Part shown: piece by piece, positions 53,901 to 61,902 of the stretch | Layout of the letters: each line of letters begins with the position of its first letter | Position numbering within the stretch: position 1 is the first letter of the stretch | Assembly (NCBI RefSeq): GCF_900240405.1 | Contig: NZ_OEQK01000003.1 | Location: 124,001-188,000 of the forward strand | From: Salirhabdus sp. Marseille-P4669 | Lineage (GTDB): Bacteria > Bacillota > Bacilli > Bacillales > Alkalibacillaceae | Direction: 5' to 3' | Length of the DNA: 64,000 nucleotides | Notes under the pieces: model-generated | Seen by the model: the letters and a program-made list of their open reading frames with translations, nothing else | Told to the model about the DNA's origin: nothing | Databases searched by the model: none | Position numbers and translations under genes: made by a program

Positions 53901-54590
53901 AAGTCGGACTCTGTTTTCCACTGGTTCATATCGATAGTTAACGGCATGCGTAGATTCTCCTGGTTGATTCGTTATAGGATTTAAAGGTGGATTTCCTGTT
54001 AAATCTAATGTTGGCATTTCATCATGGAAAATCCATGCATATTCCCGTCTATCTGGTAAAAATGGATGGTGAATATCTGCGAAAACTCCACTATTCATAG
54101 GCTTACCAGTGACTGGATCGGTCCACCAGGAGCCTCTCGGTTGCACAAATAAACAACCAAAAAGGCCATTTACATTAGAGCCTTTTTCCGTGCTAGATGG
54201 GTTCCCTAAATCCCCAAAATGAAAGGCGCCTTGGTGATGTGCTTGAAAACGGTATACTATTTTTTCTCCATAATCTACGAGTGTACTATCATTGAACCCA
54301 ACATTGGCACCGTCCGAGTCCATTACATCATAATCCACATCTTGAAAATGCATCCCCGTTGCAAATGGGAGTTTATTTTCAAAAAGGATTTCAACTGTAT
54401 CTCCCTCATTAGCTCGGATTACGAGTGGTTGAACAAGATCTACTGGTGTAAACGGATTTTTTCGGACTAGCTCCTTAACCTTACTTTCATTTTCTTTTAG
54501 AACATACATCATTCCATCCGGATTGTAGTTACCAAAGTTATTTAATACAATCCGGATGGGTATGGCGACAACGTGATAGTAGCGCTTCAA
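50913..54590 (-). CDS. mnxG: Spore manganese(II) oxidase, multicopper oxidase MnxG
   Basis: 1225 residues, close to the size of MnxG from Bacillus sp. SG-1. The chain contains about six cupredoxin domains in three pairs. Copper motifs occur in permuted order: HVFHYH (281-286) and HCHLYPHFAVGM (334-345; Cys-His pair and T1 ligands) precede HIH (530-532) and HDH (576-578). Later domains keep the fold (WTFETEEDLWNGLWG, SHTFHLHNHYW) but lack the HCH. MnxG with MnxE and MnxF oxidises Mn(II) to Mn(IV) oxide on spores. AGGGAGG ribosome site. No signal peptide, fitting mother-cell assembly. Confidence 0.92.
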   Translation of the reverse strand: MKRYYHVVAIPIRIVLNNFGNYNPDGMMYVLKENESKVKELVRKNPFTPVDLVQPLVIRANEGDTVEILFENKLPFATGMHFQDVDYDVMDSDGANVGFNDSTLVDYGEKIVYRFQAHHQGAFHFGDLGNPSSTEKGSNVNGLFGCLFVQPRGSWWTDPVTGKPMNSGVFADIHHPFLPDRREYAWIFHDEMPTLDLTGNPPLNPITNQPGESTHAVNYRYEPVENRVRLIEEGVVCPDCDGEEVHHDSWVFGDPATPILRGYVGDPAVIRVVHGGVKETHVFHYHVHQWFRDNTNPESEIIDSQSISPQSWYDVEPLYGLGSLHGAIGDAIIHCHLYPHFAVGMWGINRVFNTFQDGSQCYPNGVPIKALQPLRDRPVPPKPTKEKPGYPNFIPGKVGFKAPRPPLGIIGGRNMTELERNAAVPNPRPGAVFADPCGNVENPPVVEYNISLIELPIIYNRQGWHDPKGRIYVLDEDLDDICSGKKEPEPLVIHAPAGSCLRVNFTNRLPSIADGDAFQLVTRTYEVGMHIHYVKFDVLVNDGANVGWNYDSSVLPGETIRYEYFADTELKAWFFHDHLFANYHQQHGVFGAGVIHSRFSKFFDSKTGEQKLHGTQLTGQHPFIPDYRDFTLMVQDFSLIYDKEGRPLNPPQFPGSEDDPGLFGVNYRNEPLQFRLEHDCDPAYSFSSYVNGDPVTPILHAYEEDTLRIRLLQGAHEESHSFNLHGLKWKEQRPDIESRFISQTHIGISESFTLETHLPQSGDYLWTFETEEDLWNGLWGLIRAYDEEVDFLIPLPDKEAPPKRTKPLPNCTGEPPEKAKVVNPPLNAPANAPVKKFDIVAFHTPITYSKWGEHDPFGIVFALRKDMDDILSGRKNPEPLIIRANRGDIVEVSLTSYLEFEKFPFQDGIWPYPPVKEQAFYPPSVRISLHSQLISYDVKTSAGETVGFNFDQSAGPGETVHYKWFVDLPLGACGLWDMTDIRNHRSLGTFGMFIAEPRGATFLDPYTLKPVTTGNHVIIRQPFLPDIREFGIVMYDGARLVDKQEQLIVDPIAGFLLPGEDEEGDENPEVDTYDFGSRGFNYRTERLINRLYENADLEKLFSSKTHGDPSTPVFESYAGDPIIIRLVNPSERRRSHTFHLHNHYWNIDENEITSQVKSFVGEMVAGKAVDLPLHYGAGGFYEYPGDYLYRSGNIRWDIEQGMWGIMRVHSERKRHLPPLNYGKRD

Positions 54591-54604
54591 GTTTCCTCCC
54601 TCCT

Positions 54605-54916
54605 TTAAAATATTTCATCATTCAGTTCTGGAATTTTCGGTCCCTCCTCTCTTTCAATAAAGAATAGCTCTATATTATGAACGTGGATATACCAGCGTCG
54701 GTTTTCTAATTCTTGGTTTGGAACTGTTTCTACATCTACAACGACATGATCCTCAACGACATCTCTTATCTTCCCAATAAAGAAAAATGGGAACGATGGG
54801 GTAATTGCTAATAATTTGTGTCCCATTCCCGCTCGAAAATGCTCAATAAGTGCTTCATCATGGATATCGTTTGTCGTTGGAAATAGCATGTTTGGGTAAA
54901 TCCCTTCATTTTTCAC
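54605..54916 (-). CDS. mnxF: Manganese oxidase accessory subunit MnxF
   Basis: 103 residues from GTG 54916 with perfect AAGGAGG upstream. A beta-rich small domain: GHKLLAITPSFPFFFIGKIR, DVVEDHVVVDVETV and RRWYIHVHNIELFFIE. Size and position directly before mnxG match MnxF, which with MnxE forms a hexameric copper-binding scaffold around MnxG. The HVH could contact copper. The 14-base gap to mnxG indicates one transcript. Recognition rests on gene order and size more than motif. Confidence 0.82.
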   Translation of the reverse strand: MKNEGIYPNMLFPTTNDIHDEALIEHFRAGMGHKLLAITPSFPFFFIGKIRDVVEDHVVVDVETVPNQELENRRWYIHVHNIELFFIEREEGPKIPELNDEIF

Positions 54917-54932
54917 TACAAATACCTCCTTA

Positions 54933-55229
54933 TTAAGTTAATGGGAACCTCGTATTCGGGTCAAAGTTTGGGGTGAAATGGTTTATTTTCTCGAGTGGAA
55001 TACTTAAAGGGACTGGAAATTTAAAAAATGGTGCATTCACCATTTTAATTGTTATTGGTGATAACGTAAGATGACCATGCTCAACCTCGACAATTTCTCC
55101 TGAAAATATTGGCCGAAATGTTTGACCAAATAAATTGAGCTGGTCGGAGTTTGTAACAATTAAAATATTTTCCCCTTTTAAATTCAAAAGTTCACGAAAG
55201 AGACGATCCTCCCTTTCTTGTAATTCCAT
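54933..55229 (-). CDS. mnxE: Manganese oxidase accessory subunit MnxE
   Basis: 98 residues from ATG 55229, which has AAAGGATGA upstream; a longer in-frame ATG at 55271 (112 residues) has a weak site. Core: ENILIVTNSDQLNLFGQTFR, SGEIVEVEHGHLTLSPITIK and FPVPLSIPLEKINHFT. This agrees with what I recall of MnxE (GQTFRPIF and LTLSP blocks). MnxE and MnxF hexamerise and bind copper, and are required for MnxG activity. It lies between the flanking 262-residue protein and mnxF. Confidence 0.85.
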   Translation of the reverse strand: MELQEREDRLFRELLNLKGENILIVTNSDQLNLFGQTFRPIFSGEIVEVEHGHLTLSPITIKMVNAPFFKFPVPLSIPLEKINHFTPNFDPNTRFPLT

Positions 55230-55316
55230 ACCTTTCATCCTTTCTACATAAAAGTATTGTGGATACTTCATACTTTTACTCTATTCCAATATTTTGATTA
55301 TAACTAGATAATATAT

Positions 55317-56105
55317 CTATTTTTTGAAAAATCGGGCGATTCCCTTAATCGTACTTTTCCAAATGGTGAACAGGCGAATGGTTCGCACATATTGTATCGA
55401 GCCCATAGGAATTTCCTCCTCCTTTTTGATAGGAGCAAGAATCATGGTTTTGTTTGTTACAGATTTCATCTTCCCTATCTTTTTCTCATTGTTATCTAAG
55501 AAAAGCTCTACCCAGGTTTCACACCATGACTGAAGATTTGTATGAAAGGTTTCTTCAAAAAATTGTTGTTTTAATATGTCTCTTTTCGATACGGTTTCCC
55601 CGAAATGATAGATCAGTTTGTTTCGATAATTATTATCGTAAATAAAATGCTGATGGGTATTAGAGTAATTTGGTATTCCGAAGGGTATATTTGCTGATTC
55701 AATGGCGCGATATGGTATCCAAATTCGTGTTTTTAAATTGGAGAGCATTACGAAGTCCCTTCCAATCGCACTTACTTTACCTTCAGTATAAATTGGTTCC
55801 CTTCCCCATTTTGAATACACTTCCACTTGATGATTTCGTTTAAGTCGAAAAAAACGCCGAAGCTTTAAATCTTTTCCAACACTTTCCTTTCTATTGGAAA
55901 TATTATATAGATTCGATCGATCCATATAATCCATTAATAAGCGTGTATCCTCTGTACTTGTTGCACTCGTTGGGGATGTGAGACCTTCCCCCCTTAGCAG
56001 ATTCATTTGATTAATGACATCCACTTTTATTTCTTCCTTTTTTCTCTCTTCTAATAGTTTGTCTACATACTGATTAAATCGTACCGTTCTTTTTTCCTTA
56101 TTCAT
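55317..56105 (-). CDS. First gene of the mnx operon (hypothetical)
   Basis: 262 residues, basic, no membrane segment. N-terminal ~90 residues are helical and charged, then KVSAIGRDFVMLSNLKTRIW (~112-131) and NIPFGIPN, then HFGETVS, WVELFLDNNEKKIGKMKSV and a C-terminal RLFTIWKSTI. The second half parallels the protein encoded at 50130-50912, so the operon is bracketed by paralogues. In SG-1 the gene before mnxE is mnxD; whether this is MnxD could not be confirmed. ATG 56105 has GGAGGTGA upstream; a CATAAGCTA -10-like element lies at 56141-56149. Confidence 0.65.
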   Translation of the reverse strand: MNKEKRTVRFNQYVDKLLEERKKEEIKVDVINQMNLLRGEGLTSPTSATSTEDTRLLMDYMDRSNLYNISNRKESVGKDLKLRRFFRLKRNHQVEVYSKWGREPIYTEGKVSAIGRDFVMLSNLKTRIWIPYRAIESANIPFGIPNYSNTHQHFIYDNNYRNKLIYHFGETVSKRDILKQQFFEETFHTNLQSWCETWVELFLDNNEKKIGKMKSVTNKTMILAPIKKEEEIPMGSIQYVRTIRLFTIWKSTIKGIARFFKK

Positions 56106-56140
56106 TCTAATCACCTCCATTTACAACCTTCATTATTTAA

Positions 56141-56149
56141 TAGCTTATG
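56141..56149 (-). promoter_or_regulatory. Sporulation-type -10 element of the mnx operon
   Basis: CATAAGCTA on the minus strand, 36 bases before the first start codon. It is identical to the -10 of the two coat-gene promoters; no clear AC -35 was found, so sigma-E or sigma-K use is uncertain. Confidence 0.45.
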
Positions 56150-56237
56150 AACATTTCACGCACACGACATATATTTAACTGGAAATAGTTATATACACTA
56201 GTTTGATAGGTTTTCGCCTTTTTTGGAGGTAGATAGT

Positions 56238-56265
56238 ACCCATTTTTCCTTCTGCTCATAAAGTA
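56238..56265 (+). promoter_or_regulatory. Sigma-K promoter of the operon divergent from mnx
   Basis: AC, exactly 17 bases, then CATAAAGTA: a good match to the sigma-K consensus, 37 bases before the ATG at 56302. Confidence 0.6.
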
Positions 56266-56301
56266 AACTAGGAAATGTTTTAAAGGGAGAGGATTGGGAA
56301 A

Positions 56302-57420
56302 ATGGAGTGCATCAGTATATTAGAAGAAGTTCATCACTTTCAAATAAAAGCACAACACCCTCAAGCAATACCTTCCTTGAAAAGAGATAACAATTATTTA
56401 TTTGCTTTCATTCTTTATAATCGAGACCTCGAACCTATATATCCATTTCGACAATCTCACTTTGATAAACCTCTACCTCTATTAGAACTTGTACACTTTA
56501 ACAAGGTTGATCATTTTGCTATTTTTAAGCCGTTTGAGTTGTTCATGAACACCAAAGATCATGACTTGGACTCTTGTTTTACACTACATTTAAATTGCGT
56601 AAGTGCTTATCAAATCTTTTGTATTGAAAGTAATGTGAAAACGAAACTCATTGAGAAAGAAGCGACATTCCTAGAGGCAAAAAAACGGATGAAAGAGAAA
56701 AATGAGGCATTAAAAGCTCAAATGAAAACGTATTTATCCAAAACCTCTTATGATTCGCCATATGATCTTATGTATGAGGAGGAGAGCATCAGTAGTTCCT
56801 TAACAGGCACCATTCATAATTCTAATGTAGTGCAAAATCAATCCAAAGAGATAAGCATAAAACCATCACAACACGTTGTAGAGGATGTAGAGGATGTAAA
56901 TGCATTTAATCGGAGTGCAGAAAATAATACTTCCATTACATCTAACCCTGTTGATTTTGGCAACAACTCTATGTTAGATTCCGATATTAACGATTCGGAT
57001 CTGTTGCTGGATTGTACCAGTAAGAGTGAAATAAAACCGTCACATGTTGTCGAGGAGGAAAGTTCATCCATCGAGAGTATCGAAGTTCGTTCTTCATTTG
57101 AACATAATCCTATGGAGGAGAGTAGTATCAGAAACGTTTCCGATTCGATAATCCAGAGTTCCGATATGTTAACTGACCGCTATGTAAGGAAAAACGAAAG
57201 GGTCCAAGATGATGACCTTTATGAAAGTTCCGGAAGTATCTCTAGCGTTGAATGTGTAGAATCAAGTAGTCTACAGGAAAAATTGTTCGAAAGCTCTTCT
57301 CAAGAAACGCTAGAAGAACCATCAGCAAATAACGTTTCTGTACCTAAAGAACAAAATTATTATCGACTCATTCCAATGGAACAAATCCTTTCAGTTGAGT
57401 GGGATGAAGAAGAAGATTGA
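56302..57420 (+). CDS. Ser/Asp/Glu-rich spore-surface protein (mnx-linked)
   Basis: 372 residues. N-terminal conserved-looking domain (~1-118) with FQIKAQHPQAIPSLKRDNNY and FAFILYNRDLEPIYPF, a short helix (~120-150, EATFLEAKKRMKEKNEALKA), then ~190 residues of low-complexity Ser, Glu, Asp and Asn (ESSSIESIEVRSSF etc.), ending with YYRLIPMEQILSVEWDEEED. The acidic tail would suit metal binding or mineral nucleation. Transcribed divergently from mnxEFG behind a sigma-K-like promoter; first of three genes. No family recognised. Confidence 0.65.
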   Translation: MECISILEEVHHFQIKAQHPQAIPSLKRDNNYLFAFILYNRDLEPIYPFRQSHFDKPLPLLELVHFNKVDHFAIFKPFELFMNTKDHDLDSCFTLHLNCVSAYQIFCIESNVKTKLIEKEATFLEAKKRMKEKNEALKAQMKTYLSKTSYDSPYDLMYEEESISSSLTGTIHNSNVVQNQSKEISIKPSQHVVEDVEDVNAFNRSAENNTSITSNPVDFGNNSMLDSDINDSDLLLDCTSKSEIKPSHVVEEESSSIESIEVRSSFEHNPMEESSIRNVSDSIIQSSDMLTDRYVRKNERVQDDDLYESSGSISSVECVESSSLQEKLFESSSQETLEEPSANNVSVPKEQNYYRLIPMEQILSVEWDEEED

Positions 57421-57439
57421 TGGATCGGTGGGGATTAGA

Positions 57440-57859
57440 ATGATTTCACAACTTATCGGTTACCTTTTATACGGAAATATGCTGCTTATGTTTGTAACCT
57501 ATTTATTTCTGTATCGGATTCGTAAATTAATCGGTTTTCAATTAGGAATGAATATGTCAATGATTGCTGGAGGGTTTTTGGCCATTGTAACTGGGGTTAT
57601 TTTAATTTATCAATACCCTTTTCATTTTGCTATAGTTACCATCGTTACTACCGTTATCGGTTTCACAGTAGGTGCCCTATTTGGTGCGTTATTTGATTAT
57701 CAAACGATGTTAACTGGGTATGCAACTGGATTAATGATGGGAATCATGTCTCCAATGGTTGGTGCAGCAGCAAAAAATAGCATGCTATTTTTGTATTTTA
57801 TCGAAATCATCTTTATCCTTTCCATAATCATGATGCTCTCCTCTTCCAGAACCAGCTAA
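57440..57859 (+). CDS. Small membrane protein, mnx-linked
   Basis: 139 residues, four membrane helices with glycine-rich packing (VTTVIGFTVGALFGALFDYQ, TGYATGLMMGIMSPMVGAAA). ATG 57440 has GGTGGGGA upstream; the longer frame from 57395 overlaps the preceding gene. It resembles the next protein in layout (hairpin of two G-x-x-x-G helices with a conserved Tyr/His between), so the pair may be paralogues. Function unknown; likely a mother-cell membrane or transport component. Confidence 0.65.
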   Translation: MISQLIGYLLYGNMLLMFVTYLFLYRIRKLIGFQLGMNMSMIAGGFLAIVTGVILIYQYPFHFAIVTIVTTVIGFTVGALFGALFDYQTMLTGYATGLMMGIMSPMVGAAAKNSMLFLYFIEIIFILSIIMMLSSSRTS

Positions 57860-57871
57860 GGTGGGATGAAG

Positions 57872-58336
57872 ATGATTGGACTACTATTTAGTCTTTTCCT
57901 AGTAAATGTGTGTACTGGTGCAATTGGATTTATGATTTTATTTAGAAGAAGGAAAAACATTCAAGACCGTTTCGCTACTATTTTGGCTCAAACGATGAGT
58001 GGTACGATAAGTTTTAACCTGGCCCTAATTGTGTTTTTAATGATGGGAACGAGTCTTGTAACAATCTCTATCATTACGACAATGATAGGCTGTGTAATTG
58101 GTATATGTTTTGGGATGCTTGTAAAGTTTCACTCCGTACTCTCCGGTTTAACCCACGGAATTACAGGGGGATTGATGGGAAGTATGCTTGGTGCGGTCAT
58201 TTTGGATCCAAGCTTATGTAGTTTGCCAGCGGCCTATATAGACAAAATCGCCCATAATACGATACTCTTTTCTTCCTTTGGTACTCTTATTACGTTTATT
58301 ACAACAGCAATGGTCATCTATGCTTTACGAGTATAA
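57872..58336 (+). CDS. Small membrane protein, mnx-linked
   Basis: 154 residues, four to five helices. The segment TTMIGCVIGICFGMLVKFHS, then GLTHGITGGLMGSMLGAVIL, mirrors VTTVIGFTVGALFGALFDYQ and the following TGLMMGIMS of the upstream gene. ATG 57872 lies seven bases after AGGTGGG. It is separated by six to twelve bases from its neighbour and ends in a strong terminator. No family recognised. Confidence 0.65.
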   Translation: MIGLLFSLFLVNVCTGAIGFMILFRRRKNIQDRFATILAQTMSGTISFNLALIVFLMMGTSLVTISIITTMIGCVIGICFGMLVKFHSVLSGLTHGITGGLMGSMLGAVILDPSLCSLPAAYIDKIAHNTILFSSFGTLITFITTAMVIYALRV

Positions 58337-58374
58337 AGAATCGGGACTGCTATAATACAGTCCCGATTCTTTAT
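58333..58374. terminator. Bidirectional terminator
   Basis: Stem ATAAAGAATCGGGACTG with its complement, eight-base loop. It ends the mnx-linked plus-strand operon and the convergent permease gene. Confidence 0.92.
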
Positions 58375-59795
58375 AACAGAAGTATTGCAATTATAGTTGA
58401 TAGAAATAAACCAGCCATTACAGGTAAAAAGGTTTTCCGGACAAGCTCCATTACGGATATTCCACAAAATCCTGCTATCGCTATAATGGACGACCAAGCA
58501 ATAATTGTTCCCCCACCGGTCCAAATGGAGCCCATTTGCCCAATAGCAGCTAAAGTGGATGTATCTAATCCTTGATTAGCAAATGCACCTGCTAGTGAGC
58601 CAGTTAGAGGTAGTCCGGAGAATCCAGATCCATCTAATCCAGTGATAATTCCTATAATTAAAATACTAAATGCAATCATGATGGAGTTATCAGGCAAGAA
58701 GCTTTGTGTAGCCTCAACTAAGTCAAACAAAAAGGCTGGGGCGCCTTCTTCTATAGATAAAATACTACCCGCAAAGTCAGAACTACCTAGGAAGAAAAAG
58801 CCAGCAATTGGGATGACAGGACCCATTGCACGGAATGCAAAGACAAATCCATCTGTAATATGCTCACTTATATGATCCAATGCCTTATGTTTACCAAATG
58901 CTAAGGAAGCAAGTAAAAGCAAGATGACTGCAACACCTCCGATAAAGGCTGCACCATCTCCTCCTTCAAGTCCACCCATGCGACCAGAATTTAATTTTGA
59001 ATAAATCATGTATATCATTACAGCTAGCATAGATAACGGAACCAAAACTGCAAATACTTTACTCCATGTGGAGAGATTCGAAGTCTTGGCCTCTCTTGAA
59101 CTTTTGTTCAACCCTTGCATAGCGGCAATTTCCAGCTCTATTTCCGGGTCGTTCTTACTACGAAAATACTTCAGACTAAAAACGTACGCTAAGCCAATTG
59201 CAGTAAAACCTGTTATTAAAGAGAGAATCATGGCTTTATCAGCAACAGCTGATGCCTGGATACCTGCAGCTTTTGCAGATAATTCAGGGGCAACTTGGAT
59301 AACATAATCGGAAGAAAGTGCCATCCCTTGACCCGCCAAAGCAATCGCAACAGCCGCTACCATTACTGGTAATCCTGATCGAATTGCTGCAGGAACGAGC
59401 AACGCACAAATTAGCGGAACTGCTGGAGTTGGCCAGAAAAATAAAGAAATAATATAGGTCACCACTACTAATAAAAAATAAGATATGTGGCCGTTTGTCA
59501 TAAACCTTTGAATAGGTTCAATCATACGCCGGTCTGCACCAAGATCTTTTAACGCATGCAGTAATGCAACCATGAAGGTAATAATTAAAAATATATTAAA
59601 AAGTTCCTTTGCAGCTACTAGGTTTGCATTAAACACAGCTGTGAACCCACTAACAATGCTTCCCTTATATATCCACGCTACAAGAAAAGTACCAAATAAA
59701 GTAGGTAAAACAACTCCCTTACGAAAAACCATCGTAAGAATAATGATGATGGTAATTAAACCATATAAAATATGACTTACTTCTAAGTCTCCCAT
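58371..59795 (-). CDS. GntP/DcuC-like permease
   Basis: 474 residues, about twelve helices. SYLLVVVTYIISLFFWPTPA-type region (YFLLVVVTYIISLFFWPTPA), SIMIAFSILIIGIITGLDGS, and GAFANQGLDTSTLAAIGQMG place it among ion-transporter superfamily permeases related to gluconate or dicarboxylate carriers. Substrate unknown. Start ATG 59795 follows AAGGGTG; an upstream in-frame start at 59825 is less likely. It stands alone downstream of the mnx-linked operon. Confidence 0.7.
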   Translation of the reverse strand: MGDLEVSHILYGLITIIIILTMVFRKGVVLPTLFGTFLVAWIYKGSIVSGFTAVFNANLVAAKELFNIFLIITFMVALLHALKDLGADRRMIEPIQRFMTNGHISYFLLVVVTYIISLFFWPTPAVPLICALLVPAAIRSGLPVMVAAVAIALAGQGMALSSDYVIQVAPELSAKAAGIQASAVADKAMILSLITGFTAIGLAYVFSLKYFRSKNDPEIELEIAAMQGLNKSSREAKTSNLSTWSKVFAVLVPLSMLAVMIYMIYSKLNSGRMGGLEGGDGAAFIGGVAVILLLLASLAFGKHKALDHISEHITDGFVFAFRAMGPVIPIAGFFFLGSSDFAGSILSIEEGAPAFLFDLVEATQSFLPDNSIMIAFSILIIGIITGLDGSGFSGLPLTGSLAGAFANQGLDTSTLAAIGQMGSIWTGGGTIIAWSSIIAIAGFCGISVMELVRKTFLPVMAGLFLSTIIAILLL

Positions 59796-60119
59796 GTAAA
59801 CACACCCTTCTAGTCTTATCATCACTTAGAAATTAAAAAGTGATGCGTGTGATGTAATGTACAATATGCAAGAAAGCCTAGATTGGTGATGCAAATTACT
59901 GGGAATTATAGGGATGTGAGATAGAAAAACAAGGATTAAAGAGCATAAACGGCTAACAATCTAGATCAAAGGTATCTACTTATTTGTTTGCAGTTTATGT
60001 ATGCAAGGAGGATTGAAGTATGTTGCGCTCTTTATACTTAGAGGCATACTACAAAAGATATAAGTGGAGCATAAATAGAAAAAAGAGGAAATCTACTAAT
60101 GCTAGATTTCCTCTTTTCT
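59796..60119. other. Non-coding interval with one possible micro-ORF
   Basis: Apart from the small frame at 60020-60124 and the terminator at 60079-60118, no coding sequence or structured RNA is recognised. Confidence 0.4.
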
Positions 60120-60124
60120 ATTAA
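60020..60124 (+). CDS. Possible 34-residue basic peptide
   Basis: MLRSLYLEAYYKRYKWSINR then KKRKSTNARFPLFY. AAGGAGG lies eight bases before the ATG, a strong ribosome site, but its last third overlaps the terminator of the convergent peptidase gene. Could be a real small basic peptide or chance. Confidence 0.25.
   Translation: MLRSLYLEAYYKRYKWSINRKKRKSTNARFPLFY
60079..60118 (-). terminator. Terminator of the M23 peptidase gene
   Basis: Fifteen-base stem AAAAGAGGAAATCTA/TAGATTTCCTCTTTT and T run on the minus strand. Confidence 0.9.
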
Positions 60125-61590
60125 TAATAGGATGCAGGATTTTGCAATGCACCATTTTTATAAAGTTCAAAGTGTAAATGTACACCTGTTGAATTACCAG
60201 TTGACCCCATAACACCAATAACCTGGCCTTGTTGAACCGTTTGTCCAACATGTACATCTATACTAGATAAATGACTATATGTTGTTTTATATCCATTATT
60301 GTGGTTGATTACGATGCGATTACCGTAGCCACCATCCCAGCCAGCATAGGTTACGGTACCATTATCTGCTGCATATATAGAGCGATTACCTACTCCAGCA
60401 ATATCTATTCCTTTATGGTAGGAGCCCCACCTATATCCAACATGGCTTGTAATAAATCCACCAGCTGCTGGCCATCGGAAGCTACCAGTACCACGAGATG
60501 GAATAACTTTTGTACCTTCTAAAATAATTTTATTTACTGGTTCTTTTGTTACTTCCGAATCGAGTACTTCACGATCCACAACTTGTCCATTTTTCTTTGT
60601 AATTTTATAATGAACTCTCTTTTTCCCTTCTTGACCATTTTGTTTTACACTCGTTTGGCCTTTGAAAAGAGAATCTGTTTGTTCATAAACGATTTCATAA
60701 TCAATGGTTTCTTCCGTTAATTCTTCTTCTGTTACAACAACATCAACGATTGGTTCAAGCCCTGTAACCGTTACTTCTTGACCAATTTGAATAACAGAAT
60801 CCTCATTTAAATCTGGATTTAGTGTGAGTAAGTCATCCATCGATAAATCATACTGAGCAGCGACTGTGCTTAACGCTTCACCTTCTTGAATGGTGTGAAC
60901 TTTATCGGTTAATGCACCTTTTTCTAGCATCTTCAAACCTTGTTCAACCGTAAAAAGCTCATTCATTTTTACTTTTTCTGTTTTAAATGAAACTTCTTCT
61001 GATAGTTTTGCGTCTAATATAGTAGATTCACCTACAGAAAGTGGTTGATTGTCTTTTGGTTCACCTGGTTCATCAGATGGATTGATAAACTTTTCCACTT
61101 CGTCTTCAGGAAGATATTTTGCCAAATACGTTTTCAACACTTCCTGTGCTGTTTCTTTATTGTTAAAATATCCAATAACAACACCGTCTACTTCTAGTTT
61201 AACGGCTTCAACACTATATTGAATCTGCTCTTCCAAATTTTTCAAAACTTGTTCATTATCAAAAACAGGTGCAAATGCAACTTCAGGAACGTACGTAATA
61301 TCCTGGCTAACTGTTAATTGCACACCATCTAACTGTTCTTCATTCTTTTTTTCTTGTAAAGATGCTTTTTCATCAATAAAGGATTCAATTACATCTTTAC
61401 TACCAACTGTACCTAAATGTTCACCGTCAATGTATACATGATAGACACGTGGTAAACTATCGTTATTTGTATCAGCAGTAACCGAACCTACTGTAATCCC
61501 TAATCCTAAAATAGTTGTAATGACAACCTTAGGCATAAAAGGTTTGTTTCGAACTATCTTAGAATTTGATAAGTTATTGTGTTCCCCCAC
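60121..61590 (-). CDS. M23 peptidoglycan endopeptidase with LysM and G5 domains
   Basis: 489 residues. An N-terminal membrane anchor (~20-42), a helical region, LysM (~232-277: VHTIQEGEALSTVAAQYDLS), a G5 domain (~280-362: EELTEETIDYEIVYEQTDSL) and a C-terminal M23 domain with zinc ligands in HKGIDIA (H, D) and HLHFE. It cuts peptide cross-links in peptidoglycan; LysM and G5 bind the wall. GTG 61590 has GTAGGAGG upstream. Family and domain order clear; whether it works in growth or sporulation is not. Confidence 0.92.
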   Translation of the reverse strand: MGEHNNLSNSKIVRNKPFMPKVVITTILGLGITVGSVTADTNNDSLPRVYHVYIDGEHLGTVGSKDVIESFIDEKASLQEKKNEEQLDGVQLTVSQDITYVPEVAFAPVFDNEQVLKNLEEQIQYSVEAVKLEVDGVVIGYFNNKETAQEVLKTYLAKYLPEDEVEKFINPSDEPGEPKDNQPLSVGESTILDAKLSEEVSFKTEKVKMNELFTVEQGLKMLEKGALTDKVHTIQEGEALSTVAAQYDLSMDDLLTLNPDLNEDSVIQIGQEVTVTGLEPIVDVVVTEEELTEETIDYEIVYEQTDSLFKGQTSVKQNGQEGKKRVHYKITKKNGQVVDREVLDSEVTKEPVNKIILEGTKVIPSRGTGSFRWPAAGGFITSHVGYRWGSYHKGIDIAGVGNRSIYAADNGTVTYAGWDGGYGNRIVINHNNGYKTTYSHLSSIDVHVGQTVQQGQVIGVMGSTGNSTGVHLHFELYKNGALQNPASYY

Positions 61591-61902
61591 GTTCTTTCCT
61601 CCTACAATCTCTTTCGTTACATTTTATATATCGACATACTTTACTACATTAATCTACCACAAATCTACTAGTTGAATAAACCGATATAGGCATAATGTAA
61701 CAAACTTGTATAATTACTGTCATATTTTTGAAAATAATGTAGTATTTACTGACGTAAACTTCTACAACCTTTTACATTTTAGTAGATAACTAGAAAAAAT
61801 TCAAATTATCTTGTTAAAGTTAATGAATAATGGGTAACGATTAAGCATGAGACATAAAAAAAAACAGCATGACATAAAGTCATACTGTTATCTTAAATCA
61901 TT
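61591..61902. other. Non-coding interval
   Basis: About 310 AT-rich bases. It holds the promoter region of the peptidase gene and the terminator of the sulfhydrylase gene; I looked for and did not see a c-di-AMP (ydaO) riboswitch pattern. Confidence 0.5.
61856..61889 (-). terminator. Terminator of the sulfhydrylase gene
   Basis: Stem ACAGTATGAC/GTCATGCTGT (one G-U pair) and eight T on the minus strand, 14 bases after the stop. Confidence 0.87.

Noticed and set aside
56838-57071. 77-codon minus-strand frame
   Set aside because: Shadow of the low-complexity Ser/Glu region of the mnx-linked protein on the other strand.
61591-61860. c-di-AMP (ydaO) riboswitch upstream of the M23 peptidase
   Set aside because: The leader lacks the conserved GC-rich core motifs; sequence is simple AT-rich promoter DNA.
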